NCBI GenBank assembly: GCA_020064725.1
Contig: JAGTWJ010000006.1
Coordinates: 1,612,001 to 1,676,000 of the forward strand
From: Drechslerella dactyloides
Lineage: Eukaryota; Ascomycota; Orbiliomycetes; Orbiliales; Orbiliaceae
Length of the DNA: 64,000 bases
Direction: 5' to 3'
Below the pieces are notes generated by a model, which saw only the letters and a program-made list of their open reading frames with translations, was not told the origin of the DNA and searched no databases. Shown here piece after piece: positions 1 to 10,321 of the stretch. The translations under genes and the position numbers were made by a program. The first letter of the stretch is position 1. Each line of letters opens with the position of its first letter.

Positions 1-626
1 GTAGCAAGTATGGAAGGCGATAGATGACTGTTGTCCGTGCGTAGCTTCCGAATCTAAATCCAATGCGGTGGATGTGTTTGAAGGCGACTGGGCGTCATGC
101 TGCTGCCTGTACACGACGCAATGGAGTCCGAGTAGATTGGTTCTTTAATATATTTGAGACTGCGGGGCTGGTCAGTGCAGCAGCTATCGGTTGGTTGGGG
201 CTGAATGGCATGGTTACCCGGGTAGATATTAATAGCAGATCCAGTGAATCCTGAGCGGCATCTACGTGGCGATAGCTATATCGATGGGATAGGTCGGGCT
301 TTGCTAGTGTCATCACGTCGACATTCCGGCGGCCGAGAAGTTAGGTTGCCCTGTCCCGCCCTGGATCTGAGACACGGGTCCAAGGTAGCGGTGTATTCGC
401 ATCCGAAGCATAGACCTCATAACCACGAGACTTGCCGGCCGATAGGGCAATAGAATCCTACGTACCGGCCGGTACACGCCCCAACAGGCGATGAATGCAT
501 GTAGATACTCCTTCACGCACCCACCACGAGGTTACCATACCGCATCACAACATACGTAAGTCAACCATGGCTATGCCTGTTTCATGCTCATCGACAGACA
601 TATATCCAACAACCTCCTAAGCCAGG
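1..626. other. 3' flank of the first gene, no gene seen
   Basis: This stretch lies downstream of the minus-strand gene that ends at 627. It has only short overlapping open frames under 85 codons on both strands, none with recognisable protein features. It probably contains the 3' UTR and terminator of that gene, but I could not identify a polyadenylation signal with confidence. Confidence 0.5.
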
Positions 627-1955
627 TCACGACCCCGCCTTCCTCAGACCCAGCACATCCTTCAGCTTCACCGCGCCCCTGCCGCCCCAGCCCTCCGGCC
701 CGTCATCGACGGCCGGCCGAACCCTGGCGTACCAACCCCATCCTCGCCGATCCAGCTCAGCAGGATCAAGCGAGTCGGCCCAGCTCGCGTAGACGATGTG
801 CAGGGCGCCGAGCAACAGCGGGAGCGTAGCGTCTGGGAAGGAGCGTGTGAGGTATGAGTGTGCCGCGTGGGGAAGGTGGATGGGCAGCGCTGAGGGGTTC
901 AGTTTGCTCGCGACGGGGGGCTGTACTAGGAGCTTTGGGGATAGGGCCCAGTATATCGGCTCGCTGGCTGCGGTCACTGTTGCAGTTGCAGACAAAGTTG
1001 CAGCGGTCCCAGATGTAGAGCTACCTGAGGGTGCGGTAGCTGGTGCTGCTGGAGCTATAGCTGGAGCTATGGCTGCACTCGCTGAGTTGTCGTTGTCCGT
1101 GCCGGCAGGGTTCATGCCGGCGGACTCGTGAGATCCCACGTCGTCATCCGCAGCGTCGTGTCGCTCCTGCTGCTGTGTGCTTGTTTCAGGGTCGATCAGC
1201 CCGACATCCCATCGTCGTAGGACAGGAATTTCCTTCCCGAGAACCCTGATCCGTTTGTAGCCTTCCTCGAGGGCGTCGTTGCCGCTGTCGTTTTCGCGCG
1301 TGATTCCTATGTATTTTGCCTTCGATGCAGCTGTCGTATCTAGCAGTCCCTGGGCGAGCGAGAAGCGGGAGCTCTTGGTGAGCCATGGGTGCGTGTATTC
1401 GAGCGAGACGACGGCGAAGGCGAGGAGGAGCGGGGCACGGTTGATGGTGATGGTTGTCGCGGATATTAGGTCTGTATCCCGGTTTGGAGGAGGGAGATCG
1501 AGACCGGATTCCCAGGTTTGCGGGTTTGAGGTGTCGATGACGGGCGCCGAGGTATTGGGTCGTCGGCGTTTCGAAGGGGAGGTGGTAGAGGCGGAGGGGT
1601 TATCTGGGTTTGAGGATGAAGCGTCGGCGGCCGAGCGTTTCTTCTTGGATGGAGATGAGGATGTGTTTGTGGTTCTTTTTGCGGCGGAGAGGACTTGCTT
1701 TGCGAGTTTCTCGTCGGGGAAAGTCTTCTTGAGTTTATCGAGGGATGCTTTGGCGATTGATTCTGGACTATAATGTCGGGAACTATTGTTAGTCCGTATG
1801 CATCGGATGTTGCGGGAGGATGGCAAGCGCAAGAGGGGTCACCTTGATAGTCCTTCTGCGAGAAGTGGCTTCGCCTTGGCGAGAGCATCTCGAAGAGGTA
1901 TCTTGGCCGGGCCTGTGAGGAACCTGAGGAGGCTCTGGATATCTGCTGAAGCCAT
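627..1955 (-). CDS. conserved ascomycete protein of unknown function (two exons, 417 aa)
   Basis: Spliced model: exon 1 is 1955-1843, intron 1842-1768, exon 2 is 1767-627. The 75 bp intron has GTGACC at its donor, a perfect CTAAC branch point and TATAG at its acceptor, and the phase (2) is kept, giving 417 residues. The N-terminus starts MASADIQSLLRFLTGPAKIP and continues into a Leu/Lys-rich helical segment with a DKLKKTFPDEKLAKQVL stretch. A basic Ser/Pro/Lys linker follows. A more ordered middle part (around ITINRAPLLLAFAVVSLEYTHPW) is next, then an Ala/Ser/Thr low-complexity spacer and a conserved-looking C-terminal part. The N-terminal block resembles uncharacterised proteins I remember from other Pezizomycotina, but I know no function. 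The helical N-terminus could be a helix-hairpin-helix-like DNA-binding fold; that is a guess. The frame starting at 1832 begins inside the intron and is not the true start. Confidence 0.85.
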
Positions 1956-3796
1956 GATCGACTGGTCGGTGGTGATGTGTAGCTGTCAGAGCTGATGAGG
2001 CGCGGGGACGCGTCGGTCGCGATGTGTTGTCGGTAGTGTGATGTTGAGTCTCGCGGTAGCTAGAACGGCGGAGCAGCGTACCTACCCATGAATCGATATC
2101 ACCTTGCCTCAATCATTAGAAGGTAAGTGCAGTCTCCAGTCTATTCGTCAATCAGGTTTGGTTCTTCCACTGCATGCTGCACACATAACGATATTCTTGG
2201 AGCAAGTACTCCGCGTAGCAAGATAAGGCGGGTTCGCGCCTCGCATTCACGGTACCACATGACGTCGACGCTAGGACGTATCGATGCGAATGCCCAGAAT
2301 ATGCTACGACCCCGCCTCTCACCAAGGAGGCAAATCGAGCATCCCGTCTCCATCCAGAGCTCTCCAAGATACGTACCAATCTGACCGTGCAGCTCAGTAC
2401 TCTTTCCTGTCCATAGCATCCAGAAGAATCTCACTCATGTTTGCGAAGCATATCTAGAGCCCTTCTTGTAATCTACCTGTAGTTACCGACAGCAGGCTCC
2501 AGCCGGAAGCACAAACGTGCATTGCATAGCGGGGTGCATGCATATCCATTTGCTAATGAATCCACTAGCCCGCATCTCGATGCATTATCGAACAGACACA
2601 TTCAAGCGGTCATCAACGGTACACGGCATGATATCGTCGAGTATGATGGCATGCCCCGCCGTCATCTCTCGAACTTAAGACTATCATCTGACCGCTTGCC
2701 GATGGGCCCTAGCACTGTCCAAGCTGGGATTGTCTCTACATGTTATGCTCATCGGCTTCAGCCGTTGCATCGATGCTTGTGTCGACGCTGCATGGCACAT
2801 CGAGTTAGAGCAGCTTTGGCAATTAAGTAATTCCCAGGACCTCGCGGGAGACAGCCATGTGGATAGCCCGGATGCAGTTAGCGATCGATGCTTGCTCGGC
2901 TGAACAGTCGACGGTCGACGGTCCTGTTCTTCAGGGACCCATCGAATGGCTGACACTCGTGGCGCCACCGCAACTGACCAACAGGCGACTAGGCTTAGGT
3001 GGTAATTCTAAGCGGAGCACCATCGACGGATTACGCGAAGCGTTTAGCAATTAGTCGCCGGCGAGAACCAAATCGACGAAAGCGATGAAAAGTCAATCGT
3101 TTGCAACGCAGCCGCGTGTTGGAGATGCCGGTAGGAAAGATGATGAAATGGAAGGAAGAGAATGGCAAACACGGCGTTCGGCCTCGGTCGGCCAGATGCC
3201 GGTAAAGTCCGCCCGATCAGGCAGCTGGACGGGCTCTCCCACGAGGCTTTTACCAGACTTCACAAGTCGACGTTACCGATTTATATTTGGCCAAATGCTA
3301 ATTCTAAACGGCTGGCAGGCAAAGAAAATTCGCCGTCCGCGTTCCATTCCACCAAATTGAGTTTTTGCAGGTTTTTTCCTCCCTCACGCTTTCCTGGTGA
3401 GGCCGGGTCAGGGCCGCTGACGCAATATCGAGGGCACATGGTCAAACGCTGCAGCTTCCTCCAGCTCGATCGAGGCAAGGCAACGCCCTTTTTGTGCGAG
3501 TGTGTGGACACAAGCCGCGCCGATTTCTGGGGTAGATGCGATACCGTCTGCGAGGATTACTATACTATGCTATGGGGAGTGAGAATCACGCATGCGAGCA
3601 GTGGTATGGTGCATGCATGCAGGAGGTCTTCCTTCGAGGACTGCCGATGCATTGGCCGGATGGCGGGGTTCGATGCATGGTTGATCGAGGTGCCTCTTTC
3701 GACGCAGGAGGAGGCGCTAGCTAGCATATGGGCACCGCAGAACAGAGTAGAACTTCACGATTATCCGTGGTGAAAGCGGTTGAAAATCTCGCGTGC

Positions 3797-3820
3797 AAGC
3801 TCAAGCTCAAGCTCAAGCTC
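3797..3820. repeat. AAGCTC microsatellite (4 perfect units)
   Basis: Four uninterrupted AAGCTC units read directly from the sequence. In one frame it would encode Lys-Leu repeats, but no real gene covers it. Confidence 0.9.
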
Positions 3821-4399
3821 GGACAAGAGCAGAACTGCGTTCAGAACAATTTCAATCGACGGCGGCAGCGTATTTGCAGTTTGTGGCGAAGATTGACCAA
3901 CGGGGTTAGGCAGTTTTAGTCGACTCGTGATCTCATGTCGCCTACGACCGTTCGGGCATAACGACAGAATGCCATGCCATGCTATAATAGGACTATCTAT
4001 AACAATCGAGCAAGGGGGCATAATATTGACGAAGCTTGCTTGCAAAAGTAACCAGCTGTCGAAAAGGTTACTCGTATACTACGTCAAAGCTCGCACTGGA
4101 CACGTCCTAGGGTAGACGGACGGACGACCGAGCGTTACTTTTTCGAGCGAAGTCTATCCATCTGTTGAAACCTTGGTTACAGGCGGCAGGGCAGCGAGGG
4201 CATTGTACCATCGCCAGGCGGGAAGCCTTTAAATAGAGCAGGCTTCTGCCCATTTAGAATATGATTGTCTTGTTGAGTTCTCTTTCATTCGAGCTGTGCT
4301 ACCGTGACGCCTTTACGCCTCCGAATCTCGACTTGCGATTCCGCCATTTCGTTCTGTTCCCTCGCAATACGCATACGGTACAGGACTCCTCGTCGACTG

Positions 4400-4407
4400 T
4401 ATATAAA
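4400..4407 (+). promoter_or_regulatory. TATA-like element upstream of the AIM21-like gene
   Basis: TATATAAA read directly. It is about 1.85 kb upstream of the ATG at 6250, so it would serve that gene only with a long or spliced 5' UTR. It could also drive a separate non-coding transcript. Confidence 0.3.
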
Positions 4408-5311
4408 CCTCAGTTTTACCCGCGGGGTGGAGCAGCGACTGACGGACGAACAAACACACAGCGGAAGGTCACAAGTACGTAACGGTTCCTGGCGAGGCGC
4501 ACATTACTACTGCTCTACTCCACTCGCAGCTTGGAGCTCGATCTAATCGCAAGGTGGGTTCCATGCCATCGGCCAGTTTGTCGGTGTGACGATTGCGTTG
4601 CCTGTTTAAACGTTTCTGCTCGAGCTTGTTTGCCTGTTTGCCCGCCTTCCCCCACCGCGCCCCGTCGACGAAGACAGACACGAATCCGCAAAGATGTCCT
4701 CGACGACGAAGGCAAAGACACGGACACGACCAAAGACAGCCGGAGACGGAGACACGGGTCTGCTCGCGGATGGCTTCCTCGAGCGGGTCCGGTCTGACGG
4801 TCTGACGGTCTGTCTTTCGGCCTGTCCTGCATGCAAAAATTTTCTCCATTCCTCGCCAATAATTGTCGTTTTCCCTGCTGCCAACTCCGGCGGCCTGCCA
4901 GAATGCATTTATCCCTCATGCACGAACCCACAATTCATTCCATTCTAGATCGAGGGCAAGCTTGCCTGGATGCCTGCCTGCTTACCTGCCTGCCTGCCGT
5001 TCGTTCGGCCAAAGAGCACCCCTGCCGCCCGCATGTCATGCGAGACAGGGTAGAGCTTCCCAGACAGAAGGACGCTGGTCCCTCCGGCCAATTGCAGCGG
5101 GTCTAATGGAAACGTTCCTCCCCACCGGATTTGCCGGTAGAGCTGCTGAGGGAGCTAGCTCCACTGCTGATGCTGCAGGTTTTTCTTGTACTCTGCAGAG
5201 GATCGTGGAGCTGGCGTGGACGAGTGTCTACGAGCTACGTAGCTCCAGCATGGCAGCTGGAGCTGTCTGGTGCGCGCGGATGAAAGTATCCTGCTGGTAC
5301 CATCTCGTGGG

Positions 5312-5323
5312 TATATATATAAA
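5312..5323 (+). promoter_or_regulatory. TATA-like element upstream of the AIM21-like gene
   Basis: TATATATATAAA read directly, 0.93 kb upstream of the start codon at 6250 and followed by pyrimidine-rich DNA. It is a plausible core promoter element for the AIM21-like gene with a leader of several hundred bases. Confidence 0.35.
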
Positions 5324-6249
5324 CGGATCTCCCTGCTGGCAGGATTCCAAGCTGCAGCATAGCCGCCCTCGATCGAAGAGGACTGTCTCTCCGCTGGCCC
5401 TATTGTTCTCCCTCTTGCACGTTGTTTTCTTGCTCTCTCGCGATACTGCTGGTTGAAGCGGTTTTGTCGACGGCATCGTATCGGAGACCGCACACCCACC
5501 CACAACAGGCGTCGCGATATCATATCATCCGCTCCGGTCTAGCTTGAAAGGATTCCCTGAAATGCCTCTGATAACGAGCTCTCCGTTTTTGTACTTTTAT
5601 CATCAGTATCAATAGAGAAATCAAGTTTACGTTTCCCACCACCGTACGATATCTATCTATCTATGTCCGTCCTATCTGTCTGCCTGTGATTAACGAGTCG
5701 TCAGCCGTTATCTTCATCTTCTATCTCCTCCCTCCCTCCCTCGTCTGAAACAGCATTCCTTCCCGGCGGTCCCTATCGCGCGAGCTCCCGGACTGACAGA
5801 CTGACAGACTGTATTGACAGACGCACGTCGAGTTTAACCTGCCTGTGAGTGAACTCCGTCATGTCATCCCCATCGCTTATCTCTCCATCGCCCCAACGGG
5901 CACATTGGCGCTGCAGATAACTCGCCGTCCCATCTGCTCGAAGATTCGACTCTGCATTGCATGAGATTGTTCCTTTGCCCTGCATCGCCTCGTCTCTGCT
6001 TGCTTGTTCCAGGGAGCGCTCATCGAGGATAATTTCATGAAGCTAAACTCTGCGATAGGCACATACCACGGAAAACTGTCGCATTGCTCGCACGCGATAA
6101 GCAGCAGCAGCCTCGAAAGCAGAAGCGGCAATTCAGCCAGAATTCAGCTTGCCTCATCTCTCCTCTGCTCTTCCTCCTGAAATTGAACCACCACTCGACA
6201 AAGACATCTCGAGATAGGGCCCATCGCACGATATAAATAATCCTCCAAC

Positions 6250-8532
6250 ATGTCGTCGTTACCCGTCGTGCCTCCCCGCCCCTCGAGGGCTACTGCAGCT
6301 TCTCCCCCGGCCGCCTCCACATCTCCTGCCCCACCGACGGTACCCGCTCGGCCGGTACGAAATCGCTCAAAATCCCCTTTGCCGCAGTCTGACGCTGCTG
6401 CCGAGCCCGAAGGCGGCGTCAAGCTCGAGACCTCGATACCACCAGCCAACGAGACCTCCTCGCACCGGGCTTCCTCGCCTGAGCAGAAGCGAAAGATCGA
6501 TCCCGACCTCGACTTGCACCATCCAATGGCCGTCAGACCTCCCGGCGAGATGCCCAAGGGCGAGATGCCTAAGGACGACCACATCCCGGAGATCGGTCAG
6601 CGTGTGCCCATGTTGGACTTCGCCGGCGATGTCCAGGCGCCGTCCCCGTTCCCGGAGGACTCCCGCTCTCTCAGCCGGACCAAACGTCGCAGCCAGCATA
6701 CGCCCAACTTGCCTCCGGAGAACGGCCCGGTCGTCGTGGGCGACTACGGTGCCTACCCATCTACCAGCAAAGTATACCGCCAAACGGGCGCGTACTCGTT
6801 AAGTCATGACGACCTGACGAAGAGCGTGATGCAAGCCAACGGAGCCGGTGTCGCCACAACGCCTGGTCTCGAGGGCGTCCCTGATGAGGAGATTGGTTAT
6901 GCTGCCACTGATGAGATGGCCTCGAGAAACGTCACGCCACAGGTCACCCCTGGAGGTGTCGCGGGTCAGAAGCTTCCGGCAAAGTCGCCGCTGACGATAG
7001 CTACATCCCTCGACAGCGAGAATGACACCGCCCACCAGCTGCCCAACCTCGATGAGGCCGGGAACGACAGCCATGGTATCTATGGCAAGGGAGCGCAATC
7101 CAACGTATCGAGCACCAGCTTGACGATGCCCACGTCTGGCCGCCACACGCCGTGGGAAGACTTCCAGGACGAACACGCAGAGGGTACCCCGATTCTGGCT
7201 TCCGACGAGGCTGGCAAATACCCAGTGTGGGGTCCACCAGCTATCTCTCCCAAGCTCACGGGCCAGGAGATCCGTCGCCCGCCCTCCTCGAATAGATCTC
7301 GCACCTCACCCACAGTCCTTGCTGAGGAGATCAGTGATCCTCCCAGTCCCATCAAGGAGCACATCCCTCTATTCCCCGAGGGTGCAGCACCACCACCAAA
7401 GATGCCGCAACGACCGAAGCTCGGCGAGAAGCAGCACAGCAGCCAAGGCTTCCCGAGTAAGGACGTCTGGGAAGACGCGCCGGAGAGCACCCACGTCACG
7501 TATGAAGTCCACGAAGAAGAAGAGCAGAAGAACGATCCGGACTACTATGACCCTCGGGAAGCCAAGAAGAAGGAAGAGGAAGCAGCCAAACTAGCTTCTG
7601 AGCAGTCTAAAGACACCACCAGCCCACCACCCCCTCCCGCACGACCGGTCCGGAGTACAGCGACGGATGAGAACTCGCCGGTCTCCCCAGACGCATCGAA
7701 ACATGCACCTGGCATCCCCGAACGCCCGAAGCCGGCAATCCCGCCGCGTCCGACGAAGAAGGTCAGCGATCCCTCTAGCGCAGGCTCGACGTCCCATGAG
7801 GACGCAAAGTCCCCGCCACCCACAAAACCGAAGCCCGTCATCCCTGGCCGCGTTGGTGGCGGCATCGCAGCTCTTCGCGCGAACTTCATGAGCGACCTGA
7901 ACAGCAGACTGTCAAAGGGACCCGTTGCTCCCAAGAAGGAAGAACCTCCCGAGGCCGAGCCGGAACCCAAGGCGCAGGAACCCTTGGAAGACGTGCGCAA
8001 GACCCGTGCCCGCGGCCCCGCTAAGCGGAAGCCTACGCCAGCAGCTGCAGTTGCGGCACCAGCGTCGTCCTCGTCGCCCGTCAGCAGTGGTCCCAAGTTG
8101 ACGTTCAGCTCGATCATAACTGTCTACTCTATCGGCGATGACTACGAGGTCACGTTCGACGAGACGAAGTTTGACGACGAGCCGAGTAAAGTCGCGAGAC
8201 CCATGGGCGAGAAGGTCATAGAGCAGCTGAAGGGTGGTGATGACGACGAGACCAGCAAACAGGCTCCCGCTGCTGCGACTGTCCCAGAGGTCCAAGAAGA
8301 GCCGACGAAGGAAGAGCCGACGAAGGAAGAGCCAGTCGAGGAGAAGAAGGAGACACCGACCGCTCCGGCTGTCGAAGAAACCGCTGAAGAGAGCACCGCT
8401 GGACCCGTCGACACGATCAAAGAGGCAGCGACAAAAGTCGTCGAAGCGGTTGCGCCATCGAGTACACCCGCCGAAGAGGACAAGGAGTCGAAACCGGAGA
8501 CCGCGGTGGAAGAGAAGGCTGTCGTGGCATAG
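6250..8532 (+). CDS. AIM21: Aim21-like actin-patch protein (altered inheritance of mitochondria 21 family)
   Basis: Intronless 760-residue protein, mostly disordered and rich in Pro, Lys, Glu and Ser. It starts with a PxxP-rich segment (MSSLPVVPPRPSRA) and has further proline clusters near residues 375-395, 455-475 and 490-540 that could bind SH3 domains. Around residues 528-557 the signature block KPVIPGRVGGGIAALRANF followed by MSDLNSRL is typical of fungal Aim21 proteins. It is followed by an Arg/Lys segment (KTRARGPAKRKP), and the tail is acidic with a perfect 15 bp tandem duplication encoding EEPTK twice (8296-8325). In yeast, Aim21 works with Tda2 at cortical actin patches and regulates barbed-end assembly with capping protein; the mitochondrial name comes from a screen. 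The start is the first ATG after a CT-rich leader. Family assignment is from remembered motifs, not a search. Confidence 0.8.
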   Translation: MSSLPVVPPRPSRATAASPPAASTSPAPPTVPARPVRNRSKSPLPQSDAAAEPEGGVKLETSIPPANETSSHRASSPEQKRKIDPDLDLHHPMAVRPPGEMPKGEMPKDDHIPEIGQRVPMLDFAGDVQAPSPFPEDSRSLSRTKRRSQHTPNLPPENGPVVVGDYGAYPSTSKVYRQTGAYSLSHDDLTKSVMQANGAGVATTPGLEGVPDEEIGYAATDEMASRNVTPQVTPGGVAGQKLPAKSPLTIATSLDSENDTAHQLPNLDEAGNDSHGIYGKGAQSNVSSTSLTMPTSGRHTPWEDFQDEHAEGTPILASDEAGKYPVWGPPAISPKLTGQEIRRPPSSNRSRTSPTVLAEEISDPPSPIKEHIPLFPEGAAPPPKMPQRPKLGEKQHSSQGFPSKDVWEDAPESTHVTYEVHEEEEQKNDPDYYDPREAKKKEEEAAKLASEQSKDTTSPPPPPARPVRSTATDENSPVSPDASKHAPGIPERPKPAIPPRPTKKVSDPSSAGSTSHEDAKSPPPTKPKPVIPGRVGGGIAALRANFMSDLNSRLSKGPVAPKKEEPPEAEPEPKAQEPLEDVRKTRARGPAKRKPTPAAAVAAPASSSSPVSSGPKLTFSSIITVYSIGDDYEVTFDETKFDDEPSKVARPMGEKVIEQLKGGDDDETSKQAPAAATVPEVQEEPTKEEPTKEEPVEEKKETPTAPAVEETAEESTAGPVDTIKEAATKVVEAVAPSSTPAEEDKESKPETAVEEKAVVA
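8296..8325 (+). repeat. 15 bp tandem duplication inside the AIM21-like gene
   Basis: Two identical 15 bp units (GAAGAGCCGACGAAG) in frame, each encoding EEPTK in the acidic tail. It is the kind of coding minisatellite that varies in copy number between strains. Confidence 0.85.
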
Positions 8533-10321
8533 TGATACGGGAGCGGCGGATGGCCGGGGCAGGCTTTTGTCATGAAAGTTCTCCCGAAAAGTTAGACCTG
8601 CTTGTTTTCCTTTGAGCGTACTACCTGTCTTCTTACTGTTCTGTCTGTTTTGTGCGTATTTCTGTCTGTCTTTTTGTTTCGAGGTACCATCTTCACTCAC
8701 TCACTTTTTATCTTTCTTTCTTTCGATCGTTCTTGGAACGGGGTTTTGGCGAACCGGCGGGGAGTAGATGGTAACATTAATGGGGTAGAGGAGGGAAGGA
8801 ATAGCTGGACACCGGCGGGTCCATCTCTTCTTTCCTTTCCTACCTACCTATCTATGGGGTAGGGGCGGCGCGCATGTACTGTATACACAGACACGGTGCA
8901 TGACGAGAAGAGGAAGAAGAGGGAGGCGAGTTGATATAGCTTGAGCAGCGATGCGATGCAGTGCGATGTATCTTTACAAATCGGCCGGTCGTTCGAACGG
9001 AACGTTACGTACTCAAACTGGCGATGCTCTTAGAGGTCGTGCAGCGTGGTGTGGTATTGTTCGGATCGAGTGTGTTTGTTGTGCCGTGCGTGTCTGTCTG
9101 TCTGTCTGTCGTAAGACACGAGTCGACGTCGACTAGCTTGTGGCCGTGGTGGTAAGGTGTAAGTTGTATATCACATTTAATATATTGGTAGAGGGTTTGT
9201 GTAGGGTGTTAGTAGGTAAATTGGGGTGTATCTGTATCGTTTTGGCTGGTGGGTTGGCTGAGTGGTGGGTTATCTGAATGTTGGAGATTCCGGTTATGTG
9301 AACTGGGTATTGGCGTTTGATGGAGTAGTTGATTTGCGGACTTGGGTACGGGACGGTATATATGATAGGATCAATTGATAAGGGTAACAGATATGCTACG
9401 GAGGCCGCGAGGGTCGATATTGAACGTTGAAGCATGAAATAGGGATATAGTATGAAGCGCACGCGACGCGACGTGGCGGATGATATGATAGGATATCACT
9501 GTTCGACAATGTGACGGATGTGATCAATGTTGGGCTATATGCATACGGTGTACTGGACGCACAAATCGGCGGAAGGGATCAAGGATCAAAGAAGTCGGAA
9601 GGAACCGCATGCTGGCGTCAGAGCTGTCGGCGTTCTCTTGATTCACCTGCGTCGAAGTCTGGCCAGGGCACATTTGCCAAATTGGGTCTGCGAGATAGAT
9701 TGCTTTGTCAGCATCCAACATTTGCAACACACCCTTTCCCGACTCAATTTCGTATGAGTTGGATGGTTATAATTATCGAGACCAATGGTTGTGGATATCT
9801 GTTTCGGAAACAGTAGACTTTTTCAATCCTTGGAGGGCTCCAGGCTGATAGCAGCAGTGGATGTGTCAATACCAGAGGAAATGTGGATGTAATGTCTGGG
9901 CCTAGCGGAACATTGTCGTGGCGTACGTACGGGTTGCTCTTATGCGCCTTCCCGTAGCTTCCGCCTTGAATTCATCAAGCAATCACAATTTGCAAAGGAC
10001 CCTGGAGAGCTTCAATAGTATACCCAAAAGTTGGAGCATTGTCTTACTACACTCTCAGCTGAGTGGATGATCCTCTGCCTTATTTCTAGGAGAGGTTTTT
10101 CCGGTCCTTTCCTCTCTCCCCTCTTCACCCTCCTTCCGTAGCCTTCCACATTAACCTTCAGACCACTTTCATTCGTAATCCTACCACTGTAGCTCCAATA
10201 CAATCAAAGTTATCATATATTGTTCTCAGCTGTCCGCTGATTCCATCCTGCCGGCCTCAACTCGTTTTCGGCTGTGTTCCTTTCAAAAGTACAACTTCTG
10301 TGTCATTCTGTAATACCGGCA
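8533..10321. other. intergenic, AIM21-like 3' UTR and next promoter
   Basis: No gene recognised. The first 400 bp after the stop are T-rich with CTTT, ACTC and CCTA short repeats, as in a fungal 3' UTR. A perfect TGTC array lies at 9091-9110. The last 250 bp (CT-rich, around 10080-10320) probably form the leader of the gene starting at 10322. Confidence 0.5.
9091..9110. repeat. TGTC microsatellite (5 units)
   Basis: Five perfect TGTC units read directly. No coding potential. Confidence 0.9.

Larger units (their letters stand above)
1956..6249. other. 4.3 kb intergenic and leader region before the AIM21-like gene
   Basis: No convincing gene. The longest open frame (203 codons, plus strand, 3162-3773) has biased Cys/Arg/Trp composition and no domain, and I reject it. 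From about 4.2 kb the plus strand holds several TATA-like elements and is rich in pyrimidine tracts and short tandem motifs: an AAGCTC array (3797-3820), a GGTCTGAC repeat (4792-4812), a TGCC-rich tract (4963-4998), TATC units (5650-5664) and a GACTGACA repeat (5791-5811). CT-rich DNA just upstream of the ATG at 6250 is usual for strongly expressed fungal genes. The region probably holds the AIM21-like promoter and 5' UTR and perhaps a UTR intron. Confidence 0.5.

Noticed and set aside
3162..3773. Open frame of 203 codons on the plus strand
   Set aside because: Long but with no domain, biased Cys/Arg/Trp composition and no conserved-looking segment; it lies in a promoter-like region.
7912..8700. 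262-codon minus-strand frame over the AIM21-like gene
   Set aside because: Shadow of the plus-strand gene, produced by its Glu/Lys-rich codons; Leu/Arg-rich without features.
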